From Cyclobacteriaceae bacterium (GTDB lineage Bacteria; Bacteroidota; Bacteroidia; Cytophagales; Cyclobacteriaceae): DNA of 64,000 nt. This document shows, one piece after another, positions 43,843 to 52,215 of the stretch. The position numbers were made by a program, and so were the translations under genes. The stretch is from NCBI GenBank assembly GCA_028285685.1, contig JANQOR010000004.1:186001-250000 (forward strand), in the 5' to 3' direction. Every line of letters begins with the position of its first letter. Within the stretch, counting starts at the first letter, position 1. The notes below the pieces were generated by a model that searched no databases, was not told the DNA's origin, and saw only the letters and a list, made by a program, of their open reading frames with translations.

Positions 43843-44691
43843 CTATTTTTGATTGCGAAAATCCGAAATCATTGATTTACCCGCGTCTGTGTTCCAAAAG
43901 TCAGTTTCGTTTTTCTTCAATTCGGCAATGATCTTTTCTTGTTGCAGGGAATTTGGTTTTTCCATGTCGTCCACTTGGGAGATTCTGTTCTGGATGAACC
44001 CTCCAAAAAAGTTGTCTTTGAGTTCTTGAGGTAAGACGAGATTGCTGTCCGAAAACTTGATTTTAACATCCGTACAATTTGTTCGTTCACCCTTAACAAC
44101 TGACCAAATCATGAACCTCAAAAATTTCACATAAACAGCAACTGTTGAATAATCATCATTGATTACAATGGTTGCATCAATTATGCGAGACATGTACAAA
44201 TCAACATTGATTCCATTTGAGTTATGAGATTCAATTCTACTTGTTAGGAAAATGTTAAGATCGTTAAAGTTCATAGGATAGCGTAAGTCCGATAGAAATT
44301 CCCTCCATTCTTCCTGAACATCACTTAGGAAGTTAAGCTTGGGATCTATGGATATCTCTTCATCTTTTAATTGATCTAGCAAGACCCTCCAAAGAACGGA
44401 AATCATGAAATATGAAAGGTTATCATCATATTCAAAACGTTGAATATTATCTTTCATGTAAGGCAGGAAAATCCTGTTAGCAAACCATCTTTCTCTTTTG
44501 CTAAACTCTTGTTCTGCCTTCTCGCTTAGTAAATAATTCTTTGGACCATCTTGAACCCTTTGGTTAGGGTTCTCATAAGTCCGCATGTATTTTCCACCAG
44601 TCTTCTTAAGGTAGTCAAACGCGAACTTTGGAATTATGTGACTGTTCCGGAGTTCAGCTTCGATATTATAAAGTTTGCAGACTCCTTTCAT
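43843..44691 (-). CDS. HNH-like hypothetical protein with degenerate zinc-binding positions (cassette gene)
   Basis: A 282-residue soluble protein. The N-terminus 'CKLYNIEAELRNSHIIPKF' and 'KNYLLSEKAEQEFSKRERWF' match a widespread family whose members normally read CxxC ... SHIIPKF ... CxxCE. Here only Cys5 remains; positions 8, 56 and 59 are Tyr, Ser and Ala, while His18 is kept. The rest is helical with 'FANRIFLPYMKDNIQRFEYD' and 'DATIVINDDYSTVAVYVKFL'. The family's function is not known to me; an HNH-type nuclease origin is a guess. It is a single-gene cassette between sites D and E. Confidence 0.7.
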   Translation of the reverse strand: MKGVCKLYNIEAELRNSHIIPKFAFDYLKKTGGKYMRTYENPNQRVQDGPKNYLLSEKAEQEFSKRERWFANRIFLPYMKDNIQRFEYDDNLSYFMISVLWRVLLDQLKDEEISIDPKLNFLSDVQEEWREFLSDLRYPMNFNDLNIFLTSRIESHNSNGINVDLYMSRIIDATIVINDDYSTVAVYVKFLRFMIWSVVKGERTNCTDVKIKFSDSNLVLPQELKDNFFGGFIQNRISQVDDMEKPNSLQQEKIIAELKKNETDFWNTDAGKSMISDFRNQK

Positions 44692-44706
44692 GTGCGCAGT
44701 ATTTGC

Positions 44707-44826
44707 AGATAACGTCCCAGCTATGGCGTGTACCTCTGTGCTTTTTTTACATCTTCTAAGCTAGCGGATTTGCACTGCACTTTCAAGTACCTACCTAGAG
44801 GCATGTGCTATGTCGTTTGTTATGAG
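44707..44826 (-). repeat. attC-like site E, about 120 bp
   Basis: Left arm GATAACGTCCCAGCTATGGC then GTGTACCTCT; right arm AGAGGCATGTGCTATGTCG then TTTGTTATG. The arms pair over about 25 positions (AGAGGTACAC/GCATGTGC, CATAGC/GCTATG), with a few unpaired bases, the usual shape of an attC hairpin. The centre keeps TAAGCTAGCGGATTTG, close to the centre of sites A, D and G. This is the most attC-like of the set in size and structure. Confidence 0.6.
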
Positions 44827-44883
44827 GCTTGGTTTCCCTTTGCTCAGTAAATGTCACTTGATGCGCTTGAATAGAAGGAGCAC

Positions 44884-45624
44884 TCATTTTAACTGAATTT
44901 CAATTTCTTTTATTAAAAGATTACCCGTATTTACTAAATCTTTGTATCGAGGAAGAATTGAGTTTTGGTTTGCAGACCGCATCAGTGCATTCATAACAGC
45001 TGGATGGTTCAAAAATTCCTGATTTGAATTGATTGCTTCTTCACTGCTAATATTATAACCATAATATCTTTTGTAAAGAGCCATATTTACAGAGGTCGTT
45101 GCTGAAATAGATGCCTCCATAGATTCGATGTAGCCATTAAAACTTCCCTCTTCTCTTTGAAGATCCTGTACAATGTAGTAATACTCAAAAAGAAGGCTAT
45201 CTAATTTGGATTGCTTAAGTTTCCCAATGTAGCCAGATGAAATCAGTGACTCGAAACCTCCTTTTTTTGGCACAAAATGGAAATCCCTAAACATCATGTT
45301 TCTTTCCACTGTCAACGGAATCTCATCAAGTTGTTTCAGAATTATTGCATCCATTAACTTCCTTGAAGTTTCTCTGACTGTAATTCTTCTGCTTATAAGA
45401 GAATCCGCAAGTATTAAATCTTGAGATAAATTATTTGCGATCGTACCTAAGTATTCTTTCAACTCTCTTTCTTCTTTACGATCTTCATTCCAGTTGTCAA
45501 TTTGGAGGGCAATCAAAATCCCAACCACAACGAGGAAGACCTCACCAAGGGTGTAGAATAAGAAGGACTTAATCTTTCCTTCTTTGAGGAGATTTCTTTT
45601 AAATCTATTGATGAGACGAAGCAT
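44884..45624 (-). CDS. DUF6090 family membrane protein (cassette gene)
   Basis: A 246-residue protein with one transmembrane helix near residues 21-42 ('FLFYTLGEVFLVVVGILIAL' followed by QIDNWNE), the signature of DUF6090. The remaining part is helical and charged, with 'YLGTIANNLSQDLILADSLI' and 'NTGNLLIKEIEIQLK' at the end. Many Bacteroidota carry several copies of this family, often in accessory regions; the function is unknown. It lies between sites E and F. Confidence 0.85.
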   Translation of the reverse strand: MLRLINRFKRNLLKEGKIKSFLFYTLGEVFLVVVGILIALQIDNWNEDRKEERELKEYLGTIANNLSQDLILADSLISRRITVRETSRKLMDAIILKQLDEIPLTVERNMMFRDFHFVPKKGGFESLISSGYIGKLKQSKLDSLLFEYYYIVQDLQREEGSFNGYIESMEASISATTSVNMALYKRYYGYNISSEEAINSNQEFLNHPAVMNALMRSANQNSILPRYKDLVNTGNLLIKEIEIQLK

Positions 45625-45672
45625 ATTCTTTCCTGTTGACGTATAGCACCATTGATAATCTGAGCGTGTGTC

Positions 45673-45802
45673 TCATAATGGTCCCGCTATGATTTCGTTG
45701 TGGAATCATCCGCAGGATTATTCCGCTGAAATCCAGCCGTTTGATTTACACTTTTATTTTGGTGTGGCACAAAACCACAATGAATTATAGCCATTGTTGG
45801 GC
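45673..45802 (-). repeat. attC-like site F, about 130 bp
   Basis: Left arm CATAATGGTCCCGCTATGA then TTTCGTTGTGG; right arm CCACAATGAATTATAGCC then ATTGTTGGGC. The arms pair over CTAT(A/G)ATT..TTGTGG. The right end carries GTTGGGC, a full match to GTTRRRY. It differs in detail from the A/D/G type but keeps the CCC-GCTA left signature. It begins 10 bases from the stop of the next gene. Confidence 0.55.
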
Positions 45803-45812
45803 TATCGTTTTT

Positions 45813-46379
45813 TTACAATTGATTCACCCAACCTGGTTCGGAAGCAACAGTAAGCATCATTGTAAAAGTCGTTATTAAATAAAAAAAGGCAATAGCAACA
45901 TGTACTTTGTGATTCTTGCTCTTCAGACCAAAATATATAGGTATGAGAAAAATCACATGGAAAAATTGTTCTGGACCAAAGTCAAATACGCCATTCAATA
46001 CATAACCGTTTAATTGGACATAAATTAAAAATATGAGAAAAGTGTAAAATAGCTTGTGCTTTATTTTATAATAATGATCTTTCCAAGAATCAATTTCGTT
46101 AGGATTTTCTGGGACTAAAACTGTTGCAATGAAATAGTAGAGTGCGCCATCTACTAGAAGGAAAATGAATTTATATAATTTCCAGTCTTCAAGATTACTA
46201 TGCGCCCATACTCCCCAAAAGCTAGTGATAATACTAATTAACTGAATTACAATAAATATTAGGTGGACTATATATCTACGATCTTTATTCGTTGCTGCAG
46301 GCAATCCGCCTATTAGCCTCAGCGCAGCAGCGGTATAAACAAATGAAAAGGCAATAGCGATATACTCAAATAATTCCAT
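45813..46379 (-). CDS. Hypothetical six-helix membrane protein (cassette gene)
   Basis: A 188-residue protein with about six predicted transmembrane helices, for example 'LFEYIAIAFSFVYTAAALRL', 'YIVHLIFIVIQLISIITSFW', 'LFYTFLIFLIYVQLNGYVL' and 'VAIAFFYLITTFTMMLTVAS'. No family is recognised. It lies between sites F and G as a single-gene cassette. Confidence 0.7.
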   Translation of the reverse strand: MELFEYIAIAFSFVYTAAALRLIGGLPAATNKDRRYIVHLIFIVIQLISIITSFWGVWAHSNLEDWKLYKFIFLLVDGALYYFIATVLVPENPNEIDSWKDHYYKIKHKLFYTFLIFLIYVQLNGYVLNGVFDFGPEQFFHVIFLIPIYFGLKSKNHKVHVAIAFFYLITTFTMMLTVASEPGWVNQL

Positions 46380-46416
46380 TTTAATTTTGATCTAGAGTCG
46401 TTCGATTCATAATGAA

Positions 46417-46657
46417 GCCCAACATTCCAGCTAAGGTGCGTATGTCCACCTCCCGATAGCTATCGGGACTGATGGAAAACTAAGCTAGCAAAGTTTCTGA
46501 ACTCTCCCTACCCCTCTCTTTCAAGAGAGGGAAAGATTCCTCCGGAATCAGGGTGAGTTGTTCAGAGTGAAGCTTTGCGGTTCAATTGCATGAGAGTTGC
46601 TAGGCAGTTTGACATTCCTGTCCTGACGAAGGAAGGATGCACTTTAGCGTTTGTTAG
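46417..46657 (-). repeat. attC-like site G, about 241 bp, with nested palindrome
   Basis: Left end GCCCAACATTCCAGCTAAGG then TGCG, whose GCCCAAC fits RYYYAAC exactly (reverse complement GTTGGGC). Right end TGCACTTTAGCGTTTGTTAG. Inside are CCCGATAGCTATCGGG (46452-46467) and a hairpin CCCTCTCTTTCAAGAGAGGG, the same REP-like module as in site D. The 3' third (CATTCCTGTCCTGACGAAGG then AAGGATGCA) is nearly identical to that of site A. Confidence 0.6.
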
Positions 46658-46663
46658 CGATAT

Positions 46664-47164
46664 TCATTCGTTCTGATATACGAAGAGTAGATATTCGATT
46701 TGAAAATAAATTGGGTCGCTTGAGGAGTCGGAGTTGTACTGGGAATACATTTTTCTAATACGTTCATTCGGAGCGTTCTTAATTCTTTCTATACGTTTTT
46801 GTTCAGCTTCTTCTCTAGAGTTTATGTTGGCTACTTTGATCCGACTATGACTGAATTTAGTTATCCTCACCCAGTCTGTGTTTTCAGAATTTCTGTAATA
46901 GTATACTTTAGCTAAGATGTAATTTGAAGTTCCCTCGAGTTCACTTTTCAATATCTCAAACTGGACTCCAATTTCTTGTTTCCCAACTGTCCCTAAGTTG
47001 ATTACCTCCGTCGTTTTATCTACTAAGATTTCTAATCCCTGTGTATCACCTACAGTTGAATCTTGCTCATATTTCAATTTCTTGACTCGAAAGTCAATGA
47101 GATATTCTTGAGCATTCACCCAGAAAAATGAGAAAATCAAAGCAGTTGAGATAAGTGTTCTCAT
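46664..47164 (-). CDS. Hypothetical secreted protein (cassette gene)
   Basis: A 166-residue protein from the ATG at 47164, chosen because it gives a clean signal peptide (MRTLISTALIFSFFWVNAQ); an in-frame start 21 bases upstream would not. The mature part has 'YLIDFRVKKLKYEQDSTVGD', 'TSNYILAKVYYYRNSENTDW' and 'ERIRKMYSQYNSDSSSDPIY'. No family recognised. It is the rightmost gene of the array. Bases 47165-47438 between it and the divergent AraC-type gene hold no gene and no clear attC or attI-like site. Confidence 0.65.
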   Translation of the reverse strand: MRTLISTALIFSFFWVNAQEYLIDFRVKKLKYEQDSTVGDTQGLEILVDKTTEVINLGTVGKQEIGVQFEILKSELEGTSNYILAKVYYYRNSENTDWVRITKFSHSRIKVANINSREEAEQKRIERIKNAPNERIRKMYSQYNSDSSSDPIYFQIEYLLFVYQNE

Positions 47165-47438
47165 GGGCAGGATTATCGCTAACACCTTTATACTCGGAAT
47201 TTATCCATTTATGCCAACTTAGCATACCAAAATGTGAGGTTAAACCAACCTTCTCGCCAAATGTCTTTTATTTTCTTAGTAGCTGATTAACGGACCATTC
47301 TGGAGTTAATGCAACATTATGGATAGTCTAATTAGTGATTTCGAGCATATCCTAGTTGCGTGTTGGAGAGCTAATCAACATGAGAATAAAGGACCCTGAT
47401 CGAGACAGAAAGGGCCACTTACAATCTATGCCGCTAAT

Positions 47439-48836
47439 ATGGTGAACGTATCTGATCAATTTCTTAGCCGTATAAAGCGTATGCATTATCGCTTACCTCT
47501 GTTTGTAATCGTAGCTTTTTCTTTTTTTCTCAGTTCTTCTTACCTGGATTTACCTGTAGAATCCAGATCGAAACCAATCTACAAATGCCCACCTTGCGGA
47601 TGCAGTGAGGATGATGTCCACTTTCTCGAGCCTGGATCCTGCTCTAGCTGCAATATGAAGTTGTATCGAGTGGATCAGGGCTTTGATGCATTGGCAACCG
47701 TAGCGGGATCAGCACTGAAGAACGACGTAAACACGCTGTACACCAAGTTGATCTACCCCTCCTTTATCGTTGGAATTCTGCTGGGACTCCTTTCGTTGCT
47801 AAGAATAAATGGTAAATCCTTCAACCCTTTTCTAGGCAGCATTCTTCTTGTGATCTCGTTGTATGGCTTCAAAAATCAACTGTTTGGAGTAAGCTATGGC
47901 CTAACTTCTGATTTTCGAATGCTCTTTGTTCCCATCTCGTTCATCACTCTCCTGGGTCCATTGAGTTTCTTTTATCTAAAAAGCCAGACTGAAACATTTG
48001 ATTGGAAGACAAAAAATCTAATACACTTTCTTCCAGCCGTTTTATTTTTCATAGCCTACGGTGCTTTGCTATCGTCTCCCGATGCTGTCAAGGAAAAGTT
48101 CATGTCTACACCTTTTGAACCTGTCTTTGGACACTTTGAACAGTTGTTAGCAATGATACTGCTATTAGCCTACCTTTTTTATTCAGGCAAAAGAATCCGA
48201 GCTATTGAGGCCGATAACGGGAGCGCCTTCAAATGGAAGTGGATACGACGGTTTCAACTTACACTATTGATGCTTTCAGTGGTTTGGCTCTTTTTGATCG
48301 GGGTGAACCTTAACCTCTTTGATATGGGAGTTGCTACACTTACATACAACCCACTTTGGATCATGTTTAGCCTGATCATTTATTGGGTCATTATCGAGGT
48401 GATGCTAAATCCCAGATATTTCTTTAGTCACACTTTTTATTCTGGAACAAATGGCTATTCTGCTGAAAAATTGGAAAGCGACAAATCTCTGCTTTTAAAA
48501 ACGATGGAGGAGGAGCACCCATACCTTGATCCATCTTTGAGTCTTGATAAACTCGCTTCACGAACGGAGATGAATCCGAAGTACCTAAGTTTGATTTTAA
48601 ATAACACATTGAATAAGAACTTCTATGAGTTTGTGAATGAGTATCGAATAGAGAAAGTCAAAGAACTTCTCCTAAGCCCGGCACTGAAACATCTAACCAT
48701 TGCCGCTATTGCAAACGAAGCAGGATTCAATTCTAAATCCAGCTTCAACTCCATTTTCAAGAAATATACAAACCAAACCCCCAAGGAATATCTGCGGCAA
48801 AATCATATCAGCGAAAGCAGCGATATGGAAGAATAG
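47439..48836 (+). CDS. AraC-family regulator with membrane sensor and cysteine-rich metal-binding-like segment
   Basis: A 465-residue protein. An N-terminal hydrophobic segment (about 20-36) is followed by a small segment 'YKCPPCGCSEDDVHFLEPGS' with 'CSSCNMKLYRV', spacing like the heavy-metal-binding domain (CPxC...GxCxxCxM). About seven transmembrane helices (residues about 100-330) come next. The C-terminal AraC helix-turn-helix pair is 'LSLDKLASRTEMNPKYLSLI' and 'LTIAAIANEAGFNSKSSFNS' with 'IFKKYTNQTPKEYLR'. It is probably a one-component membrane regulator. The adjacent DUF5916 gene, 101 bases downstream, is a possible target. Confidence 0.85.
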   Translation: MVNVSDQFLSRIKRMHYRLPLFVIVAFSFFLSSSYLDLPVESRSKPIYKCPPCGCSEDDVHFLEPGSCSSCNMKLYRVDQGFDALATVAGSALKNDVNTLYTKLIYPSFIVGILLGLLSLLRINGKSFNPFLGSILLVISLYGFKNQLFGVSYGLTSDFRMLFVPISFITLLGPLSFFYLKSQTETFDWKTKNLIHFLPAVLFFIAYGALLSSPDAVKEKFMSTPFEPVFGHFEQLLAMILLLAYLFYSGKRIRAIEADNGSAFKWKWIRRFQLTLLMLSVVWLFLIGVNLNLFDMGVATLTYNPLWIMFSLIIYWVIIEVMLNPRYFFSHTFYSGTNGYSAEKLESDKSLLLKTMEEEHPYLDPSLSLDKLASRTEMNPKYLSLILNNTLNKNFYEFVNEYRIEKVKELLLSPALKHLTIAAIANEAGFNSKSSFNSIFKKYTNQTPKEYLRQNHISESSDMEE

Positions 48837-48937
48837 ATCAGGCCTTTAAGTCGTCCATCTGGACGCACTTGTACAAAGCAGCGAATCTGACATAAGCTCA
48901 CCCACGTGCATGAGTCGAGATCGAAAGACGAAAACCC

Positions 48938-51181
48938 ATGCATATGATAAAGACCTTTATCTACTCAGTACTTTTAGGAACGTGCACCGCCATTTTCGCA
49001 CAGCCAGCATCGAAAATGGAGTATGCGATCAATAAGACAACTGATGACATACGCATCGATGGAGTTCTGGATGAGGCTGTTTGGAAGAATGCAGAAGTCA
49101 TTCGATTAGCATATGAGACCGATCCGGGAAATAGCATACCGGCCGAAGTACCAACGGCACTTCGTATGACTTTTGACGATGAGTACTTTTATTTTTCATT
49201 TGAAGCGACAGATCCCAAGCCTGAAAATATTCGGGCCATCATTAATGATCGTGACAAGCTCGATGATAACGACTTTGTGGCATTATTCATAGATCCCTTT
49301 AATGATTCCAGACGTGCCTTCTTTTTTGCCATTAATCCTTTGGGCGTTCAGCAGGACGGTGTCTATGACGAACAGGTCGGTGGCGGAGATATCAGCTGGG
49401 ATGCAATTTGGAGATCAGCGGGACAGATTACCAATGAGGGCTATGTAGTAGAAGTGTCTATTCCTTTCAAATCGCTGAGATTCCCGAACACGGAAGAAAT
49501 ACAGACGTGGCGATTTTTTGGATTGCGTATTTATCCCCGAAGTATTGAAAAGCGTTTTCATTCGATGCCTATCGATCAGGGGAACAATTGCCTGCTTTGT
49601 CAGGCGAATCAAGTTACAGGGTTTGAGAGCATTAATCCGGGGCGAAACTTGGAATTTGTTCCCGCTATCACTGTCAACAGGTTTGATGAACGACCGGATT
49701 TCCCTGAAGGAGATCTGGAAAAAGGTGAAACCGAAACCAATGTAGGCCTTGACGTTCGGTGGGGTGTGACTACAGATCTGGCTCTGAATTTCACATTAAA
49801 TCCTGATTTTTCACAAGTGGAAGCAGATGCCGCCCAATTGGATGTAAATAACCGTTTTTCACTCCAATTTCCCGAGAAGCGACCTTTTTTTCTGGAAGGC
49901 GCCGATTTCTTCAATACACCATTGCAAGCTTTTTTTTCTAGAACCATTGTTGATCCTTCGTATGGCGTTAAGTTGACTGGAAAAATCAAAAGAAATGCCC
50001 TTGGATTTTTGGTGGCCAGAGATCAGGTGAATAATTTGATTTTGCCAGGCTTTCAAAGTTCCGAAAGTATGCAGTTAGACCAGGAGGTGACCAATGTAGT
50101 TGGTCGATATCGACGTGACGTGGGGAAAAACTCGAATATAGGATTGATGTTCACGGGCAGGGAGTCCGACAAGTACTACAACAGGGTTGGTGGCATTGAC
50201 TTCTTTTTGCGCCCGCTCGACCCAATCACAATACGGGCTCAGTACTTACATACGGAGACAAAATATGATGTTGCGGCAAATGAAGATTTAGAATTTCCAG
50301 ATGGGAAGTTGTCTGGCGACTCCTTCAACTTTCGAGCGAGTTTTGAAACAAGAGAATGGGAGAGCTTTTTCCTATTCGAAAATAGAACTGCCGGCTTCAG
50401 GGCGGATGCTGGCTTTGTTCCGCAGGTAGACTTCAGACGTTACCGCTTTATGATTATGCGCACCTTCTGGGCGAAAGAGGGCTCATGGTATCGTAATATT
50501 AGGTGGAATACGGGAGGTTTTAGAAGACAGTCGACCGATGGCCTGCTGGACTTCACCGGTTTTTGGATGAGTGGATCCTTCAACGGGCCACTACAACTGA
50601 ATTACTGGGTAAATCCTGACATGGTTTGGCAGCAGTTTAATGGGAAGACCTTTCAACTTGAGCGGCTGTGGACCGGATTTGATATTCAACCACTCGGCAA
50701 CCTAGGCATTAACGGATTCTTTGGCTTTGGTCCTGCGGTTGATTTCGCTAATACCAGAAAATCAGACGGCTTACAGTTTAGACTGGAATCGGATATTCGG
50801 ATAGGTCGACACATTGACATGACCATAAATCACCGGCATTTACGACTCAGGAGAGCTAGTGAACAGGTGTTAACTGCCAATCTTTCACAATGGCAAGCGG
50901 CGTATAATTTCAATCCTCAATTGTTTCTAAGGGTGATTTTGCAGTATCGCCATACGCTTAGAAATCCCGGATTGTATGAAGATACCTCGGTGAATAAGGT
51001 CGATGAGGGCATTTTTGCCCAGATTCTCCTGTCGTACAAGTTAAACCCTCAATCAGTTGTGTTCCTCGGTTACGTTGATAACCACAGAGGATGGGAGGGA
51101 AGCGAAGATCCTCGAGATCTACCATTGCTCCAGCAAAATCAGACCTTGTTCTTCAAGGTGGGGTACGCATGGAGACCTTGA
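48938..51181 (+). CDS. DUF5916 protein with N-terminal CBM9-like domain
   Basis: A 747-residue secreted protein (signal peptide ending 'TCTAIFAQPAS'). Residues about 30-210 match the carbohydrate-binding CBM9-like fold ('IDGVLDEAVWKNAEVIRL', 'TFDDEYFYFSFEATDPKPEN', 'FFFAINPLGVQQDGVYDEQ'). The rest is DUF5916, with 'FSLQFPEKRPFFLEGADFF', then repeated amphipathic strands typical of an outer-membrane beta-barrel and a final aromatic residue-rich strand (LFFKVGYAWRP). The role is unknown; a surface receptor or pore is likely. It converges on the next gene with 3 bases between stops. An alternative ATG lies 6 bases in. Confidence 0.85.
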   Translation: MHMIKTFIYSVLLGTCTAIFAQPASKMEYAINKTTDDIRIDGVLDEAVWKNAEVIRLAYETDPGNSIPAEVPTALRMTFDDEYFYFSFEATDPKPENIRAIINDRDKLDDNDFVALFIDPFNDSRRAFFFAINPLGVQQDGVYDEQVGGGDISWDAIWRSAGQITNEGYVVEVSIPFKSLRFPNTEEIQTWRFFGLRIYPRSIEKRFHSMPIDQGNNCLLCQANQVTGFESINPGRNLEFVPAITVNRFDERPDFPEGDLEKGETETNVGLDVRWGVTTDLALNFTLNPDFSQVEADAAQLDVNNRFSLQFPEKRPFFLEGADFFNTPLQAFFSRTIVDPSYGVKLTGKIKRNALGFLVARDQVNNLILPGFQSSESMQLDQEVTNVVGRYRRDVGKNSNIGLMFTGRESDKYYNRVGGIDFFLRPLDPITIRAQYLHTETKYDVAANEDLEFPDGKLSGDSFNFRASFETREWESFFLFENRTAGFRADAGFVPQVDFRRYRFMIMRTFWAKEGSWYRNIRWNTGGFRRQSTDGLLDFTGFWMSGSFNGPLQLNYWVNPDMVWQQFNGKTFQLERLWTGFDIQPLGNLGINGFFGFGPAVDFANTRKSDGLQFRLESDIRIGRHIDMTINHRHLRLRRASEQVLTANLSQWQAAYNFNPQLFLRVILQYRHTLRNPGLYEDTSVNKVDEGIFAQILLSYKLNPQSVVFLGYVDNHRGWEGSEDPRDLPLLQQNQTLFFKVGYAWRP

Positions 51182-51184
51182 CGA

Positions 51185-52069
51185 TTAGTTTTTGTCTTTT
51201 CCGTAGAGATGAAAGCTGTTTTTGTTGCTGATCAAAACCTCATTGCCAGCAAGGTCTGCCTTATACAAAGCTGGGTATCCCTCTGCTGAACCATCAGAAA
51301 CATCTCTCGTGAAGGCAATCCACTTGTCATCCGGTGACCAATTTGGGTAAAAGGCCTGATAGCCCTCTTTACGTACCAGCACCTCATCATCTGATCCGTC
51401 GGCGTTTGCAATGTGCAGTTCAAAGGTGCCATCCACGACGGAAATGTAGCAGATCCTGGCTCCACTCCAGGACCAGCTTTGGTGAAATTCTGAGGATGGT
51501 GTATTCGTTATCTGCCTTCGATTCGTTCCATCAGCATCGATCGTGTATAAGTCGGCTGGAGTATCCGCTGCAATGGCAGACCGAAACAAGATCTTGCTAC
51601 CGTCGGGAGACCATTTAGCTGTTGTCTCCACGGCCTTAGTTTGTGTAATTTGACGAACGTCTTTTCCGCTCTCGTCCATCAAATAAATCTCATTGTTACC
51701 ACTTCTGTTGCTCGTAAATACAATTTGTTTACCGTCAGGAGAGTAATATCCATCTTCACTGTCAAACTCTGTTTGTGTCAACCTCGTTGATTTTCCGCCT
51801 TTGATATTGAGCTCATAGAGTTCGTGATGGCCATCGCGCACGGAGGTGAACAGGAGCGACTTTCCGTTTGGAGACCAGACAGGAGCAAAGTCTCTATCGG
51901 GGTGTTTCTCGACTATTTGAAAATTTGAGCCATCGGGATTCACCAGGTACAAATCTTCGATGCTATGTATGTAGAAAAAGGCGATTTTACTACCGTCAGG
52001 TGACCAGATTTGTGCGCTTGCAACAAAAAGTGATATCGTAAATGTGACTGCCAGAGGTATTTGTTTCAT
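51185..52069 (-). CDS. TolB-like beta-propeller (PD40) protein, secreted
   Basis: A 294-residue protein with signal peptide MKQIPLAVTFTISLFVASA. It consists of six or so TolB/PD40 repeats with 'SPDGSKIAF' turns: 'WSPDGSKIAFFYIHSIEDLY', 'WSPNGKSLLFTSVRDGHHEL', 'YSPDGKQIVFTSNRSGNNEI', 'WSPDGSKILFRSAI', 'WSWSGARICYISVVDG' and 'WSPDDKWIAFTRDV'. It has no hydrolase domain, unlike S9 peptidases. It may bind proteins or glycans in the periplasm. It is divergent from the amidohydrolase gene, sharing a 146-base region. Confidence 0.85.
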   Translation of the reverse strand: MKQIPLAVTFTISLFVASAQIWSPDGSKIAFFYIHSIEDLYLVNPDGSNFQIVEKHPDRDFAPVWSPNGKSLLFTSVRDGHHELYELNIKGGKSTRLTQTEFDSEDGYYSPDGKQIVFTSNRSGNNEIYLMDESGKDVRQITQTKAVETTAKWSPDGSKILFRSAIAADTPADLYTIDADGTNRRQITNTPSSEFHQSWSWSGARICYISVVDGTFELHIANADGSDDEVLVRKEGYQAFYPNWSPDDKWIAFTRDVSDGSAEGYPALYKADLAGNEVLISNKNSFHLYGKDKN

Positions 52070-52215
52070 ATTTCTGGGGTTAGAAGTTCAGACTCAATGT
52101 TAGCTGCAAAACAAGATCACCAACTTCTCTCCACACACGGTTTTGTACACCTGGAAGAATTTGCACTTTTTTCCCTAACACTTTGTAAATTCAATTCCCA
52201 ACCAAACTGAGTCCG

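Larger units (their letters stand above)
39707..47164 (-). mobile_element. Integron-like cassette array without visible integrase (CALIN-type)
   Basis: About 7.5 kb in which all nine genes point left. Most are followed, at their 3' side, by an imperfect inverted-repeat element of 60-250 bases with attC-like ends. Read in gene direction each site opens TAACAAACG-CTAAAGTGC and closes GCAC(C/T)TTAGCTGG-GA-CGTTA, i.e. R''-L'' and L'-R' boxes. The usual cassette order (gene, then attC) is kept across five clear sites. No tyrosine recombinase gene is in the window, so the integrase, if any, is elsewhere. The region looks more AT-rich than its flanks. Limits are set at the tentative left site and the first gene on the right; the right border is not defined. 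Confidence 0.6.

Noticed and set aside
39707-47164. The leftward gene run as a prophage or transposon
   Set aside because: No structural phage genes, transposase, recombinase or flanking target duplications are visible; spacing by attC-like elements fits a cassette array better.
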